64,000 bases of DNA from Epiperipatus broadwayi. Its lineage: Eukaryota > Onychophora > Udeonychophora > Euonychophora > Peripatidae. This document shows, piece by piece, positions 10,943 to 24,713 of this stretch; the first letter of the stretch is position 1, and each line of letters starts with the position of its first letter. The notes under the pieces were generated by a model, which was given only the letters and a program-made list of their open reading frames with translations, was not told the origin of the DNA and did not search any database. The DNA is taken from contig JAQFVV010012994.1 of assembly GCA_028023455.1 (NCBI GenBank), positions 1 through 64,000 of the forward strand, read 5' to 3'. The position numbers and the translations under genes are program-made.

Positions 10943-13440
10943 GTATATTCTTTATTCATTACTCTATTTATAATACAAATTTAAAATTATATTTTCTTTT
11001 AATAATTATTAGATATAAAGTTTTAATTATTAAATAATATCGATGAACTTTATTGCTTTCGATTTTATAATATACATTTAATTGGAATGTATGGAGATTT
11101 TAAAATTATAAATATAAAATGAAGTGAATCTATTTCTGCAAATATTTCTTCTGTTTATATTAGTAAATACAGTATATAGAGAAGAAATATTTGCAGAAAT
11201 AAGTTAGAAGGGGGGAAATCATATTCAATTTAGTGAGAAATGCAAAGATTTTTTTTCTCTTTTAATTAGTAGCATTAACATCAATCAAGCTTTTAATCAA
11301 TCTCAAAAATTAATTTAAAATGACAAATGAAATTTGTCTGCTACTTTTCCTCATTTGCTGTTCAATTCAGACCACATCTCTACTGTCAACCAAAATTAGT
11401 TATTTAAAGAAAATATATATTAGTTTAAAATATGCACATGAATATATATTATGAGTCTACTTACATTCATAGATATTATATAAATGTAACAATAGGTGCA
11501 TGTTTTTTTTTAGCAAACCCTTATCATAGTTATTACTTTTCAATAAATACTTAAATAATTATTAATCATTTTTTATTAAATTAGTAAACCATATTTGTGT
11601 TCATAATTTGTAGGTAATTTAAATATGATGTTCTGTTAAAAAAAAAAAAACCACAATTATTTTGGCATCTACTGAAGAAATTATTGAAAATATTGACGCT
11701 TTAAAAATATATTTAAATGTTATTTTTTTTTAACTTCATTTTTCCTTTTGAATCGTTATCAGAATTAATCCGTCTTTAATAATCCTGAAACAAATTTAAT
11801 TCATTATTAGAAATATTTTCATTTCTTGAAATTCTCTTTCTTACAATATTCAATGTGATTTCATACATGGGAATATTTTGAAGTTAATTTTGTATTTCAT
11901 TAATTTTTCATAGAAATTTTTTTGATTATTATGATTCTTTTTCTCATTAACTTTGAAAGTATTTGGTTAATTCTATATGATAAGTAGGGTTTATTAAAAT
12001 ATCATTTTTCCTTATCTTTAATATTGTTTTTCATATCTTTTTTTAAATCAAATTTGCTTTAGACTTGACTTTTCCTAAAGCTATTTTTTTTTTATTAAAA
12101 ATATTTTTAAAACTGTTAATTTTTTATATAGTTTTAGAAATTATTTGTAATCTAATTGGAAAATGTGTTGATGTAGTTGATCCTTACAGATATATAGCTA
12201 AAAAAAAATTTTGTTTTTAAAACAAAAAACCTACTTGTGATTGTTTTATATATATATATAATTGATTTTTGATTCATTTGTGCCAAATAGTAGAAAATGG
12301 TTGTATCAAGGCTAAATATATTATATATTTTTTAAATGTTATATTTAATTATTTACTAATAAAAAATTATTTAAAATCTTTTTTAATTTCGATAACTACT
12401 GTTTAAAAAGTCATTATATATATTGTAAAAAAAAAAAAAACTAAACATATAAGAATAAATATGAAATTAAATAAAATACAACTTATATTTTTAAATACTC
12501 TCACAAAAGCTAATGTTTACACTCTTGTACTAGTGTGAATCAAATTTTAATTTGTGCATAAAGATAAATTATATTTATAAAATGAACAATGTAATCACTA
12601 GATGGATTCAGTGTAAAAACTCCTTTCAGCTGAATAAAGCCCAGTTATCCAGAACTAATCACAAGTGTTTGTTGATATTATACAATTGAACATTCATTAT
12701 CAAAAATAGCAGGATATGGAATCAACTATTAGTGAATCTAGGAATCATCTTTCTTGAATGCCAGCTAACTATAATTTGTTTTAGATTTAGCTAACGAGCT
12801 CTGAAACATGCATTTTCTACCATGTAAATGTCTATATATATATAAAATGTGATTTTCTGATAAAAACAAATTTGACAACTTTATGGAATCTTGTGTTATC
12901 TGGCATTATGGTCAAATAATAAATTGTGGTTATTACATAATGCAAATTACAGTATTGAGGGTTTTTTTTTTTTACATAATAGTGACCACTATATGTATAT
13001 CAAATAGCATTTAGTGATATGAAATATCTATTACAATGTTAAATGTTTTTATTACCAAAGAGTAAAAGAGTGAGAGAAAATAAATTGATATCAAATGCAT
13101 GTCTGGCATTTGAAATTTATATTATAGTAAACATAATTATTCTTGTGTACTAAATATTACATAATACCAAAACACGTTATCAGGGTAAAGTTGTTACCAT
13201 TGCCTCACTTGATGCAATTTATTCTAACATGTCAATTATTATAGTTATTTTAATAATCTTTATCTATATATTAATTTTCTTTATAAATATAAGGCAATAG
13301 AATATTATGACTATGTTGGTAATAATATTGGCAATCATGTGATTGGTTACTTGGGAGGCTAGATTAAGCTTCAGTTTAGGAAATTTTAGCCTTCAAGTCT
13401 ATCAATCACAGCAAAGGCATTAAATCAATGATATACTTCA
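10943..13440. other. AT-rich intergenic or intronic DNA, no gene seen
   Basis: Long A and T runs and short AT microsatellites, with stops in all frames. I find no conserved protein signature on either strand. Confidence 0.6.
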
Positions 13441-14350
13441 TTGTTGGGGGTGATAGCAGTTCTTCATTGCAAACTACTTCCTATAACATCAAATGATCAT
13501 CATTTCTTATGTTTGCACAAGCTGTAAAAACAACAGTAACTATCTCCATGCAGTAATGCTACTCAGTGCAGTCACAATAATCATTGGATTCTAGAAGGTA
13601 GGTGCATCAAAATTACTATTTAGTGTCTACTCACCCACTATTCCTAGATAAGTTTCTAGCTTGTGGCCTTTATCAGTGAGGAGAAGCCTTAGATTTGAGA
13701 GCACTGCATGTAGATTTTTGGATCTAATGTAATCTTCCAGCAACCCCAATTATAAAGCTATGAATTTAAAACACACTAATGTTGTCAATCTAAGCTCATT
13801 CATTTATATAGTTTTGCAGAGCCGAATCCAGTAAAATATCTAAAAAATTTAATGTCTTGTTTTTTAATAATCATAGTCACCATTGTGCCTTGGCCAGGAT
13901 TGGTGTTAAACTACTAAAACATCTCATGATCACCATTTTTTTATGCTCACACAAGCTGTTAAAAAAATAGCTCTCTAGATATAACAGTGTTACCCAGTGC
14001 AAACCATAATATTCATTGGCTGCTAGGTTTATTCATCAAAATCTTTATCTACTTGCCTAATGTAATATCTCCAACTAGTTTCTAATTTGTGACCTTTATC
14101 AATGAAGAGTCTTGGATCTGAGAGCTTTGCACTTAAATATTTAGATCTAATGCAATCCTCCAGCAGCCACCTTTTATTTACGAGATCCAAAGTTTCCCAT
14201 TGATGAATGCCACAAGCTAGAAACTAGTCTGGAGATATTGGACGAGTATGCACTCGATAGGGATTTTGATGCATAAATCTTCTAGCATCCATGGATTACT
14301 GTGGCTAGCAATAGATACTACTACTGTATGAGAGTTGCTACTTCCTATCC
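13440..14350. repeat. Dispersed repeat family B, three copies
   Basis: Two copies in the same orientation (about 13480-13760 and 13900-14190) share the order: a catcatttcttatg-like start, a cagtgc block, 'agtttctagctt', 'gacctttatcaatgaagag', then 'gatctaatgcaatcctccagcagcc'. A third, inverted and partial copy follows at 14200-14350. The same family recurs at 19560-20090. The tail-to-tail arrangement of the second and third copies makes an imperfect inverted repeat. I do not recognise the family by name. Confidence 0.7.
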
Positions 14351-14939
14351 CTAAACATCACTGTAGCATCTAATATTTGATAATTAGTTTTAAAATGAAA
14401 AGGCCATAGGAAATGTGAACTAATATGACTTATATATATATATCTGTAAATAACAGGAGAGGGATTTGGGGGAGTTTTTTATTCATTATTCCATAAAAGT
14501 TATATTTTTAAAGTTTTTATTTCACTATTTTTATTATATTACTATAATAAAAATACTGGAAAAAGGTTTGTGGATATATTACATTAACTCCTATTTAAAA
14601 ATGTAAACATTTTTAGGTATCCATTTTTATTACATTAAAATAAAAAGTCTGTGTACATAAAATAGAATATTTTATTTATTATAATTGTGTATATATTTCT
14701 CTAGAATTATTCTCTCTCTCTCTTTTTTTTAAGCAGTCATATTATTTCAAAAATAATTGCTTCTCTTTTGTATTTTTTTTTGAATAGTCAGATGTTCAAG
14801 ATATTATGATTTGCAGTCTGGCTATAATTGTTTTCTTTCTTCTTTTTTTTGTTTGTTTATTTAAAAAATTAATGAGTATGTGATTTAGAAAGAGCTTTTA
14901 TTATTTCATTTCAATGTTTAAATATAAAGATAAATGTTA

Positions 14940-16130
14940 CTCTTGTCTTAGATGTTATTCCTTGTGTAGTAGTTTAGTGCAGTGGTTAAGTGACAGACTC
15001 GAAAGTACACCACCACTCTCACACAAGATAGGGACTGGTTTCTATCCACTTTTAACATCTTGTGGAGGGATGTAATTATAAAAATATGACCAAAGACGCT
15101 TAGCCCAGACTACAATCTCTCATACATATCTTTATTATTGTTCAGTATATATATATAGCAAATTACTATAGTTTATTTGATGTGTCAAATGTGCTGCCCT
15201 CACAACTTTGACACAAATCATTTAACAAAAGTATATTAATAATTTTTATTAGTCATTCATCAGACTAGAGGTTATCCACTATGGAATATTTCTGTAGTGA
15301 AATTTTCACAAATATCATTCTTATGCAATATTCCTTATTGGATAATCTGTAGTCTAGTGAATGGCTAATAAAAATGATTAATATACTTTCATTAAATGAT
15401 TTGTGTCAAAGTTGTGAGAGAAGCATATTTGACACATCAAATAAACTGGAGTAATTTGCTATCTATATATGGACTGAACAGTGATAAAGATATGTATGTG
15501 TAAGAGTTTGTGGTCTGGGCCAACTGATGAGTACTGGTTCAGCATGAAATGTGTATCTTGGGGATCATAGATCTTTTTCACGTCTTTGGTCACGTGTTTA
15601 TAATTGCATCTCTTCACAAGGTGTTAAAGCAGATAGAAATGTCCCTACCTTGTGTGAGAGTGATGTAGTGACAAGTACACTACAGAAATATTTTTCATTA
15701 TTGAATAATCTCTAGTCTAATGAATGTCCTAATAAAAATTATTAATATACTTACATTAAATGATTTGTGTCAAAGTTGCCATGTGCAGTCATTATTACAT
15801 CTGATTGGCTGTCACATAAGCATGTTTAAAGTGCATCTTTTGAAGGTTTTAGCTTTCACATTATTACAAATAAACTGTAGTAATTTGCTATCTGTATATA
15901 GACTGAACAATGATAAATATATGTGTGAGAGATTGTGATCTGGGCCAAATGATGAATGCTGGTTCAATATGAAATGCACATTTTGGGGATCATATATCTT
16001 TTTCATATGCCTTCAGTCATTTGTTCAGAATTACATCCCTCCATAAGGGTTAAAAGCAGATGGAAACCAGTCTTTACCTTGCTTGAAAATGATGTTGTGA
16101 AAATTAGACTACAGAAATATTCCTTACAGA
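14940..16130. repeat. SINE-like family C: inverted pair plus direct third copy
   Basis: A long inverted repeat has its centre near 15308, with arms of about 14950-15295 and 15320-15670. A third copy, direct to the right arm, follows at 15705-16120. Markers include 'atgatttgtgtcaaagttg', 'agtaatttgctat' and 'ttttcacgtctttggtcac'. The left arm ends in a tRNA-like segment (14972-15060) containing 'agtgcagtggttaagtgac' and, 60 bases on, 'ggtttctatcc', which look like decayed pol III A and B boxes. The segment 15505-15600 carries the core also found in repeat family A. I infer a tRNA-derived SINE with repeated self-insertion or rearrangement. Confidence 0.65.
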
Positions 16131-16139
16131 TTTAAGGTC

Positions 16140-17215
16140 CATGGTTAGCAATTCAATTGTCACTTCTAGTGCTCAAACTTTACAACCTCCTGAGTGAGTA
16201 ATTATCTGATTTTTAATTTTTTTTTATAGATATTGTAGTTTTAAAACAACCAATATAAGTTGTTTTTGAGTTTTATTTAACAATGATTTATTACAGTATA
16301 CTTATGTTTTATATTATCATCATATTTTATAAACTTTAGAAACTATTAAGAGTTGTTTTACATTTAAAATGTTTTAAAACAGTTTCAGTTGTAATTACGA
16401 TGATGAATTAGTTTTCAAAATAGCAAATACAAAAATTTAGTGCCGAATGTAGCATTAACTCATATTTCATTTTGAGTATGCAATTATTTTAATACCATAT
16501 TTATATATAATATGATCCCATAGATATATAATGATTTTAATTTATTTAAACTCTAGTCAATTTCTTCTTGTGTTTTTATTCATTTTTTATTTGAAATAGT
16601 AATTTTTTTATACTTTATACTACATTAACCTAAATAAAACATTTTTTTTGGATGTATATTATGTATTGTTATTATAAATGACTCCTTAAGTTTTACAGTG
16701 TAGCTTAGAAATTGAGATGATAGAATAAATTATGCTTAGGGTATAGCAAACTATTATCAGTGTTGATCTATGGCAGAAGTTGATAATCTTTTTTTCGTAA
16801 AGAGACATTTTTAGAATTATAATTACCAAAATAATGCTTATGGAGCCACAAGTCAGCAACCTGAGTTATGAAATATACATTTTTAGAAATTGAGCCAAAA
16901 ATGTGTTTTTTTTGTTTTTTTTTAATGAGTTTATTTGTGCTTTGCTTAAAGGTACTGTAGTAAAATACGCTGCAATTTTATTATCAATGTTACATAATTG
17001 TAATTATAATTATAAAGTAAAAAATAAATGATTTTAAACATTTTTACATATAAATTAACATTTTTCTTTGGTCAAACAGTATGCTGGAATATATACTTAA
17101 AAAAAAGAACAATATGTCAAGAGGTCAGTGACAGCTGCTTTACAAACAGTTGTCCCAGGTTAGTGGGTTCGCTTCCCGGCTGATGCTATGACACATGAGA
17201 AAATATATATATATA
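16140..17215. other. No gene seen; possible decayed tRNA-like head at 17110-17195
   Basis: AT-rich, with no coding signature. At 17161-17180 'gggttcgcttccc' is a near-match to a pol III B box, preceded by a weak A-box-like stretch. It does not fold as a whole tRNA, so it is more likely a SINE head than a tRNA gene. Confidence 0.35.
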
Positions 17216-17219
17216 GTTT

Positions 17220-17410
17220 CTAATGAGATTTTTTTTGTTGACGAATTTCTTGAGAAAGTTTGTCAAAATTCGGTAAATGTGAGGTTACTTTCATTTTCAA
17301 ACTAGATGGCAGACTCATGCTATTTAGTTGATTTCTTAGTTCATTTTTAATAAAATCAATATCTGTTTGCAAAAATATGTCCATACAAAAATTGACAGAA
17401 ATCCACATGC
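17220..17410 (-). pseudogene. hAT-type (ZBED-like) transposase C-terminal remnant
   Basis: The minus-strand frame ends with a stretch reading LNSMSLPSSLKMKVTSHLPN followed by FDKLSQEIRQQKKSH. The order 'L..xSLRIA.TS..P(D/N)..KL.....Q.SH' is characteristic of the extreme C-terminus of ZBED/SCAN-type domesticated and mobile hAT transposases, just after the dimerisation domain. Nothing upstream in the same frame is clearly related, so only about 50 residues remain. Confidence 0.45.
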
Positions 17411-17884
17411 ATAAGTTTTTAATTGGATATAAGTATCATGCAGTATCATAAAATAATAAATGAATAAATAACTTATATATTCACTCAACATCAGTTGCAG
17501 CATATGAATTGAAGCATGCACAGAATTTTCAAAGAATAATAGTTTGTTATTGTATATGAATATTATTTAAATATGGTGAAGAGTCATAGGTTGATGAATC
17601 CTGATCTAGGGTTATAACTTACAGATAGTACTTTATAGCAAGCAGAAAGTATAAACTACATACACAAAACTATTAATGATAATCATTTAGTCCTATTCAT
17701 AATCACTAACATTTAATACAGCTTTTCATTTACTTTATTAATTCTAATTTTGAAATTGTTATATTGCATTGTAATGATTTTTATCTATATCTGGAAGCAG
17801 GTTGAATAACTAGGCAATAGAAAAAGTATTACAATTAAATAATAATTCATTACCATCACTAATGATAGTCAACAAATTGAACTT

Positions 17885-18136
17885 TTGTTACAAAGTTCAT
17901 ATATAATTGATTTTATAGTATCAGAGACAATAAATCATTTGTGGAAAAAACTTAAATACATAAATATACCAAACTACATTTTTGATGAAGATGATGATTC
18001 TGAACCACTGACTTCTGTCATGCATTACTCATATTTATGCCCAAATTCTTTTTGTCTGTATTGTAGTATATTGACATTGAGGAAGATGATCAAACTGCTA
18101 ATCGATTATATTTCCAGCTCATTTATATCAAAATAA
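17885..18136 (+). other. Unidentified decayed reading frame
   Basis: 83-codon frame of unknown nature. The segment W-KKLKYINIPNYIFDEDD resembles a segment at 27220-27290 (LPDYIFADED). Further matches need frame changes in both, so the two may be remnants of one protein-coding repeat. I do not recognise the protein. Confidence 0.2.
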
Positions 18137-18139
18137 TAT

Positions 18140-19330
18140 TCGGATAGTAAAGCATAAAGCTCTTATATTCAAAAGCATTTTTATAGGATATATATCCCTA
18201 TGCATCACTTTCATTGCCGAAAGAATGTCTTTGGGCACCCCTCACCCCTGGAAACATCGCCATGATAAAAGCATTATTTCTTTAACAGATCAGCCAAACA
18301 TGTAGTTATCTCAGAGTGCTGGTTGCAAAATATTTTTATTTAGATTTGGAACGAGTGTGATAGAACAGATGACTGGACTTGAGAATAATATAAATAAAAG
18401 AATATTTACAATAATTAAAATATTTACAATTATTATAAGCTATCCATCTCCAATTCAGACAAATATCAATCAATCAATAAATAAATAAAATGGGGATGTT
18501 TTATGTCAGAGAAAGATCAGTTTAAATTAGACTGAACTTGACCCTATGATATATTTACACGAACAATTAAAACTAACCAGTCTTCTCTTATCACTATCAC
18601 TGATATATATATATATGTACAGATCGTATAATAACAAGAAAAAAAATTAATACCAAGTGAAAGAAATATATATGTAATAATAAAAAATATAAGAATTGAA
18701 AAGATAAAACAATATATGTAGAAATTCAGAATTCTGATCTCAAATACAAGTTGACTAGAATAGGTTATAGCAATCATTGATCACACAAAATTCATTTTAT
18801 TATCCAATTGATCTTTGCTATTCTTCATTGCTAGCAAGGATAATAATAGTATGTAGATTGTGTGTCCATCATGGATAGGTGTATAAAAAACTGCTTGTTC
18901 TTATTGCATCGTTCATGAGTAATAGTAGACTGCTTATCCTCTTTCACATGACAGGAGGTTACATAATTTTAGGTTTCAATTAACACATTAATAACAGTAA
19001 TATTGTGCTTCATGGTGAGACTTTCGAACATAGTACATTGGCCATAATTAATTAATGAGAGTTACAATTCAATGGATTTTTTACAGATAAAAATATCTAA
19101 AAATGTGGAAATGTATTCTTCTCATTTAACTTTTTAGTTTTAGCAATGTTGTCTTTTTCTCTCTTATTATTCTTAGCTCTCTATCTTTGTGATGAATGTT
19201 TTTCTTGTCTCCTTTCAGTTTTACTTACCCTTACCTATTAATTAGTTTTAATTAAATATATTTCTTTGATAACAAGATTACTTTTTTTTCCAAAACTATT
19301 TTCTTTTAACATTTCCATATATATATATAT
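18140..19330. other. No gene seen
   Basis: AT-rich DNA with a few microsatellite runs (18600-18616, 19316-19333). No conserved protein or RNA signature was recognised. Confidence 0.5.
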
Positions 19331-19337
19331 ATATTAT

Positions 19338-19560
19338 AAAGGACTTAAACTCAGACTTTCAAGCTCCCTACATCTATCCAATCCATCTTATACAACCGAT
19401 ACATATGACCACATACATGTGAAAAAGATAAATAATAATATATATATTTTGTGCTGAACCAGCACTCATCAGTTGATCCAGGTCAACATCTTCCACACAT
19501 ATATACAATCAGTGCTAAGTTTATTTAAACAGGCAAAACTCTCCATACAGTAGTGCCACT
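19338..19560 (-). repeat. tRNA-derived SINE family A, partial copy
   Basis: Reads in reverse the family A order: the tRNA-like end (ggacttaaactcagactttc, complement of the B-box region), then the core with 'cagcactcatcagttg' and 'acacatatatacaatcagtg'. Other copies lie at 20130-20501, 45345-47375 and 51910-52550. Confidence 0.7.
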
Positions 19561-20125
19561 CTGGTCATTAAAAAGCCAAAAACACCAAAATGTATGGGTA
19601 CTGTACTGGGTTCATATCCATATGACTATATAAGATATTGAGCTTAGATTGAAAATATTATTGTGTTTTCCAATTTTATTCTCATAGTTTTGTAGTTAAG
19701 TAGAGATAAAAGATGGCTGCTGGAGGGTTGCATTAGATCCTAAGATCTAGGTGCAGTGCTCTCAGAACCAAAGCTCCTCACTGACGAAGGCCACAAGCCA
19801 AAAACTAGTCTGGGGATATTGGATGAGTAGGCACTAGATAGGGATTTTATACACAAGCCTTCTGGCATCCATTCCTGCCTAATAGGATAGTGGTGGCTAT
19901 GGTTGTTAAAGAGCCAAAGACCCCAAAATGTATGGGTACTGTACTGGGTTCAGACCCATATAACTATATAAGCTATTGAGCTTAGATGTAGGCACTATAT
20001 AGGGATTTTATGCACAAACCTTCTGGAATCTATTGATTACTTTGGTTGGCACTGAGTGGCACTACTGTACAGAGAGTTTTGCCTATTTTAATAACAATAA
20101 TGTGCTAGCATAAGAAATAGTGATC
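19560..20125 (+). repeat. Dispersed repeat family B, two linked copies
   Basis: Contains the same blocks as 13440-14350 in the opposite orientation ('gctggagggttgcattagatcc', 'ctcactgacgaaggccacaagcc', 'actagtctggggatattgg'). A second unit at about 19915-20090 repeats 'aatgtatgggtactgtactg' from 19589. Both carry 'gggttca.acccata', close to a pol III B box, so this family may also be tRNA-derived. Confidence 0.65.
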
Positions 20126-20129
20126 ATGT

Positions 20130-20501
20130 GATGCTAAGTTTATATTATGATAGCAAATCTTCAAACTTTAATGGACAATCTTCTTTACACTCCAACTCTT
20201 CAGCCATTCATCTCATTGAAAATCTAATGATGGAATGCTCAAAGTTCTTGCTGATGCCAATATTATTGTCATACCCATGTTGACTTTTGTCAATCTGACC
20301 CTCACACATAGGACTTTAATATATCCATTTAATTATATAGAAAAGGAATGGCAGAATACAGGCTGAATATGTAATATTTAAATATATGTATAGTGTCATT
20401 ACTAGAATTAATGTAATTATAAGGACTTGAACTCAGACTTTCAAGCTTCCTTATAATTACATTAACTCTAATATTGACAATATACATATATTTAAATATT
20501 A
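20130..20501 (-). repeat. SINE family A copy ending in a 53 bp inverted repeat
   Basis: Family A body in reverse orientation ('agcaaatcttcaaactttaa', 'gatgccaatattattgtcat'), ending in arms 20372-20424 and 20449-20501. The arms are inverted copies separated by 24 bases of the tRNA-like end. This looks like two family A units joined tail to tail. Confidence 0.7.
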
Positions 20502-21069
20502 TATATATATAAAAGATAAGAAATAAAATATTACTTGTAGAGAGAATATCTATTTTCAAACAGTAAAGTATACAAAATATATTTTTTACTTTTTTTTACC
20601 TTTTGTTATTACTACCAATGGAAAGAGAAAAGAAAAATACAACATTGAGGTAACAGTTTTCAATGAAATATATAAATTCTACATCAACTTTTCTTTTAAG
20701 ACAACACTATATATCTCTCTCTGTCATTTCCTTAAGGTAAGTCTTCTTAAATCCTTTTTTAAATTCCTCTGAATAGTTATTAATAGCTAGCTCAGCAATT
20801 TGACTCAAGTTAACTTTTATGTGAATGGAACCTCATTTATCCTTCTCTTTTCTTTCCCTGTCTTTCTTTCTCATCCCCTTTAGTACACATGTTAATTTTA
20901 TAGCATGACCAGAAAGTTTATATGAGCAAATTATGCTATTATACCTATAGCCTGAATTGGTGCGATATAATTAAGAATAAAAATATAAAACCTTGCCATA
21001 TTATGAACATTTGAAGAGTTTTTCAAGGAAAATGAGCTCTTACTGAATGAAAAAGTAGTTAACAATACA

Positions 21070-21450
21070 GAATAACAACTCAATGAATTTGTTAATAATT
21101 TTTATTCATACATTTGCCAAAAATTTAGAAAAATGATAAATGATTCATGTTCTCTTCTGGATAGTATATTAGATAATTTTTTGATTCATGAAAGAGATCA
21201 GTTAATAGAAATTTCATGAGATGGAAGTAAGTTTTAAAAAAAATCTATGCAATTATTGGTTAAAATAAATAACAAATATATTTCAAACAAGGTATTAACA
21301 TTTTTAATTCTTTTCAATATGATGCATGTATGGTATATTAGAAATTAATAACTTGAGTTTGATATACGCTTGAAATTCATGAAGATAAATCCTGACATTC
21401 TATAATTGATTTCAATGAAACAGGATCATCCACTTGTTTATTAAGATTTA
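21070..21450 (+). pseudogene. hAT-type transposase remnant
   Basis: A plus-strand frame around 21085-21225 ends with DNFLIHERDQLIEIS, a stop, then DGS. This resembles the region before the dimerisation domain of ZBED5/GTF2IRD2-like hAT proteins ('..eELIELqcDsslK..F'). After frame changes, INPDI...KQDHPLV near 21385-21440 resembles their C-terminus. The remnant is ancient, with many stops. Confidence 0.35.
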
Positions 21451-22339
21451 TATTTGATCTTAATCACAAAATATTCGTATTTGAGGGAAACTATTGGTTC
21501 TTTTTATTCTTTGAATACAAAGATATTTTTGTATCAATTTTTATTATGATACATGTATTTTTTCAGATATTTGTATAGTACATTGTTTCACAAGATTAGA
21601 ACCCTTACTATAGATATTCAAATTAATTAATATTATTTAATATTTATATTCAGTACTTGTGAATATACATATGCATATGGATACTTTGAAATCATAGGAG
21701 ATTTATAATGAAGGATAAAATGTGTATTGTTAAATTATTACTACTTTTTTTCAGTTAATGTTGAAAAAAATAATTAGCCCAGGAGGGATATGGAATCAAG
21801 AATGTTAAATTATTGGTATTGCATCTGTAGCAGTATAATATAAAATTATATATTTACTAAGTCTATTTTGGGAATGGGCATTGACACTACTAGTTGAAAT
21901 CAATTGATGACTCATGGTTATATTGACAGTTCATGAATAGTGGTATGAAATAGATTAATATTGTTATTTGCAGACTAAATGTATATTTAGATATTCCATC
22001 TAATAATCAAAATTGAAAGATTAGCTAGATTGGTTGCCTGAAACCCATTTCAGATCATAGATATTGCAGGATGTTAGAATCAGTTACATATTTTCTTTTT
22101 CTCTATTTCATTAAGCAAACTTTCTAATACATGGTTTTGTTCTAGATCAAAGCCTTTTGAGGTGTAGTTTAACATTTCCATTGCTGTAATCTTTTCTAAA
22201 ACATCCAGTTTCATTTAATCTTTTCAGTGATGTCATTGATACATGTTTACTTCCTCACTTAAAGTTTTTGTTTTCGATCTTTCCTTGTTAATCCTAATTT
22301 ACATCTCTAATCTTGATTGTGTGATGTAAAGTAATCTAC

Positions 22340-23260
22340 ATCACAGTTACAGATCCCTAAGTAAATACTAGAAAACACATTTATTAAAAAAATTATTTTC
22401 ATTTATATATATATGTAGGCATATTTCTTTTTAATTTAACACCAAAAGCATTCCATTTAAATTTAATTTTATAATTAATTTCATTCATTAGGTTTTCATT
22501 TGTATTAATAATTTGACCAAAGTATTTATAATGGATCTTTAATTTATTAATATTAATTTTTATTTGCTCATTTTTGAAAAGCCATTGAGCATTACTTTAG
22601 ACATTTTAACATTTAGCGTCCTGTTTTTACTTGATACTCTGGAGCATTATTTGCAAAAATGATCATACCACCTTCAAAATCATGATTACTTAAATAATCT
22701 CCATTTATATGTACTTTCTTAGTTTCTCATTTTAATTCACAAAATACATCCCATAAAACTGCTATTAAAAGTTTTGCGAATATCTTGTTGAATATATTTA
22801 TCAATGCCAATCTTTTGTTACTATATAGTCAAGTCATTGTTGTTGCATTTTGATAAATATTCTTCAGAATTTGATAGGGTCCTAGGTTCAATTACTGGAA
22901 ATGCTTATAAAGTCAAATATCTTTTCATAATCCACAAATTTAATTCAGAATGGGAAGTCATTTTCGTTAGTTCTTTTTATAAACTTTCATAATATATGAA
23001 TGTGAGCTACCATGTTAAACTAATTTTAAATTCAGCTTATTCTTTTGTCTTATAGTGTCAAAAGTTCTCTGAAGATGATTTACAATGATCCTTAACAAAG
23101 ACTTTATTGATAAGTCTAGAATTTTTAATATCTTTCTTAAATATCAAAATCACTACTGTCTTCTTTCAATTTTCTGGTATATCTTTATCATTTAGATCAA
23201 AGATGGCCATTGCTTTACAATATTACTTATCAAATTTTTCATCTATGAATTCATATACAC
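22340..23260 (-). pseudogene. RTE-like LINE reverse transcriptase remnant
   Basis: On the minus strand, in family order but in shifting frames, I read DIPENxKKTVVILIFKK (about 23190-23135; the family's 'iP..Wk...ivpIfKKGD'), then FVDYEKIFDFISI (22945-22905; 'FVDYeKAFDsi'). Next comes INGDYLSNHDFEGGMIIFA (22706-22651; 'INGe.Ln.LRFADDIVL', catalytic DD lost), then HYKYFGQIINTNENLMNEIN (from about 22530; 'YLGq.i......EI..RI'). This order is specific to RTE-type non-LTR elements. The remnant is old and inactive. Confidence 0.6.
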
Positions 23261-23500
23261 CATACATCTTGTGTGCTAGTATTCAATTTTTTTGTAAAAA
23301 ATATTGATCTTTTTTCATAATAGTACATTAATATATTATTTTTCTAAAAAAGTTAAAATTAAGTTTAAATATTGTTTACTTTAATGAGATTTCTGAATCT
23401 GTTTTGCTGTCACCAAATTTTCATGGATGAAAATAATTTTGTAAAGAACAAAGCTGTAATGCTTATAAAGGATGAACAATTACAAAATGAAAGTTAAAAT

Positions 23501-24705
23501 GGTTGTTTTCTCTTAGTGTGTTGAAACCACTTGAGGGCATAATTTCTATGCAAATGCATAGAAATATGCCATTTAAGTGGCCGCACCACTATATAATGTT
23601 CTATTCCAATGGTTAAGCATAGAAATAGTCCATTTACTTGTATGTGGTGCCTATTTCTATGCTATAGCACAGAAATAGGACGTTTATTCTGCCACAGAGG
23701 ACACTGCCACTTACGGTGAACTTTGTGTTACGCAATTTATACGGACAATCCCATTTTAAATTTATCTACAGTATTTATTTCTATGCTACAGCACAGAAAT
23801 AGGACGTATTATTCTGCTGCAGTTTATATGAATAATCCCATTTATTAACATTTCGGTTACAGGTATTTACAGCACAGAAGTAGGATGTTTATTCTGCCGC
23901 AGCAGCTGCTGCCGCTTACGGTGAACTTTGTGTTACGCAGTTTCTACGAACAATCCCATTTTAAATTTCACTATGGTATTTTGTGAGGCTGTCTGTAATT
24001 GAGACTGTCAAAAGTCTTCAAATTCGCATGCCCAAGTCATTATTTTCTAAATCCAATAATGTAGTATGAGGTAATAAAAATTGTGGAAACTTTGCCCCAC
24101 TTCTCTAGACAAGGGTGACACTTTAATCAATTATCAAAGGAGAGGTGTAAGCATGATTTTTATGAAATTACGTTAAAATTCACGTTTGCGTGAGATAAAT
24201 TGCGAGACCAATCGAAAATACTGGCTTTATTTTTAGCCACGACATTGTTTTGAATAAATTCTTTCTTTTTATTCTTATTAAAATTTCAAATTATATTTGC
24301 GTGGCCATGATGTTGTTTTGGGGAAATTATTTCTTTTAATTCTTGTAAAAATTAACAATTTTATTTGCGTGGCCATGATGTTTTTGTTTTGGAGAAATTA
24401 TTTATTTTTCTTCATGTTAAAATTTGATTTCCGTCACCACAATGTTGTTTTTATTTGTTTTTATTCTAGTTAAAATTACAAATTTCATTTTAGAAAAATA
24501 AAAATTAAAAAAAAAAAAGTTTATCCAATTTATTTTTTATTTCTTTTAGATAAATTTCATTATTTATGATTTTATTGTAAATCAAAAAAAAGCACTATAA
24601 AGTTGAAAAAAAAAAAAGAACAACGGCCCGGTAACATTATAATTCTGTTTGTTTACATAGAAATTACACTCTCAAGCAGTTTCAACACGCTAAGAGAAAA
24701 CAACC
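23501..24705. mobile_element. Merlin-type non-autonomous element (MITE-like), 1205 bp
   Basis: Terminal inverted repeats 23501-23550 and 24656-24705 match at 44 of 50 positions and begin GGTTGTTTTCTCTTAG. Flanks agtTAAAAt and attTAAAAc give a 9-base target duplication with two mismatches. Inside are three units of about 90-125 bases (23650-23980), each opening with a hairpin of the type ttctatg...cagaaata, and four units of about 70 bases (24234-24490) marked by 'gcgtggccatgatgtt'. There is no transposase. The subterminal 'ggcccggtaacattataattctgt' in reverse recurs in the left end of the Merlin element at 27509, which links it to that family. Confidence 0.75.
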
Positions 24706-24713
24706 ATTTAAAA

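Noticed and set aside
14972-15060. tRNA gene in the tRNA-like segment (also 17110-17195, 63850-63950)
   Set aside because: The A and B boxes are imperfect and no full cloverleaf with acceptor stem can be made, so a SINE head is the better explanation.
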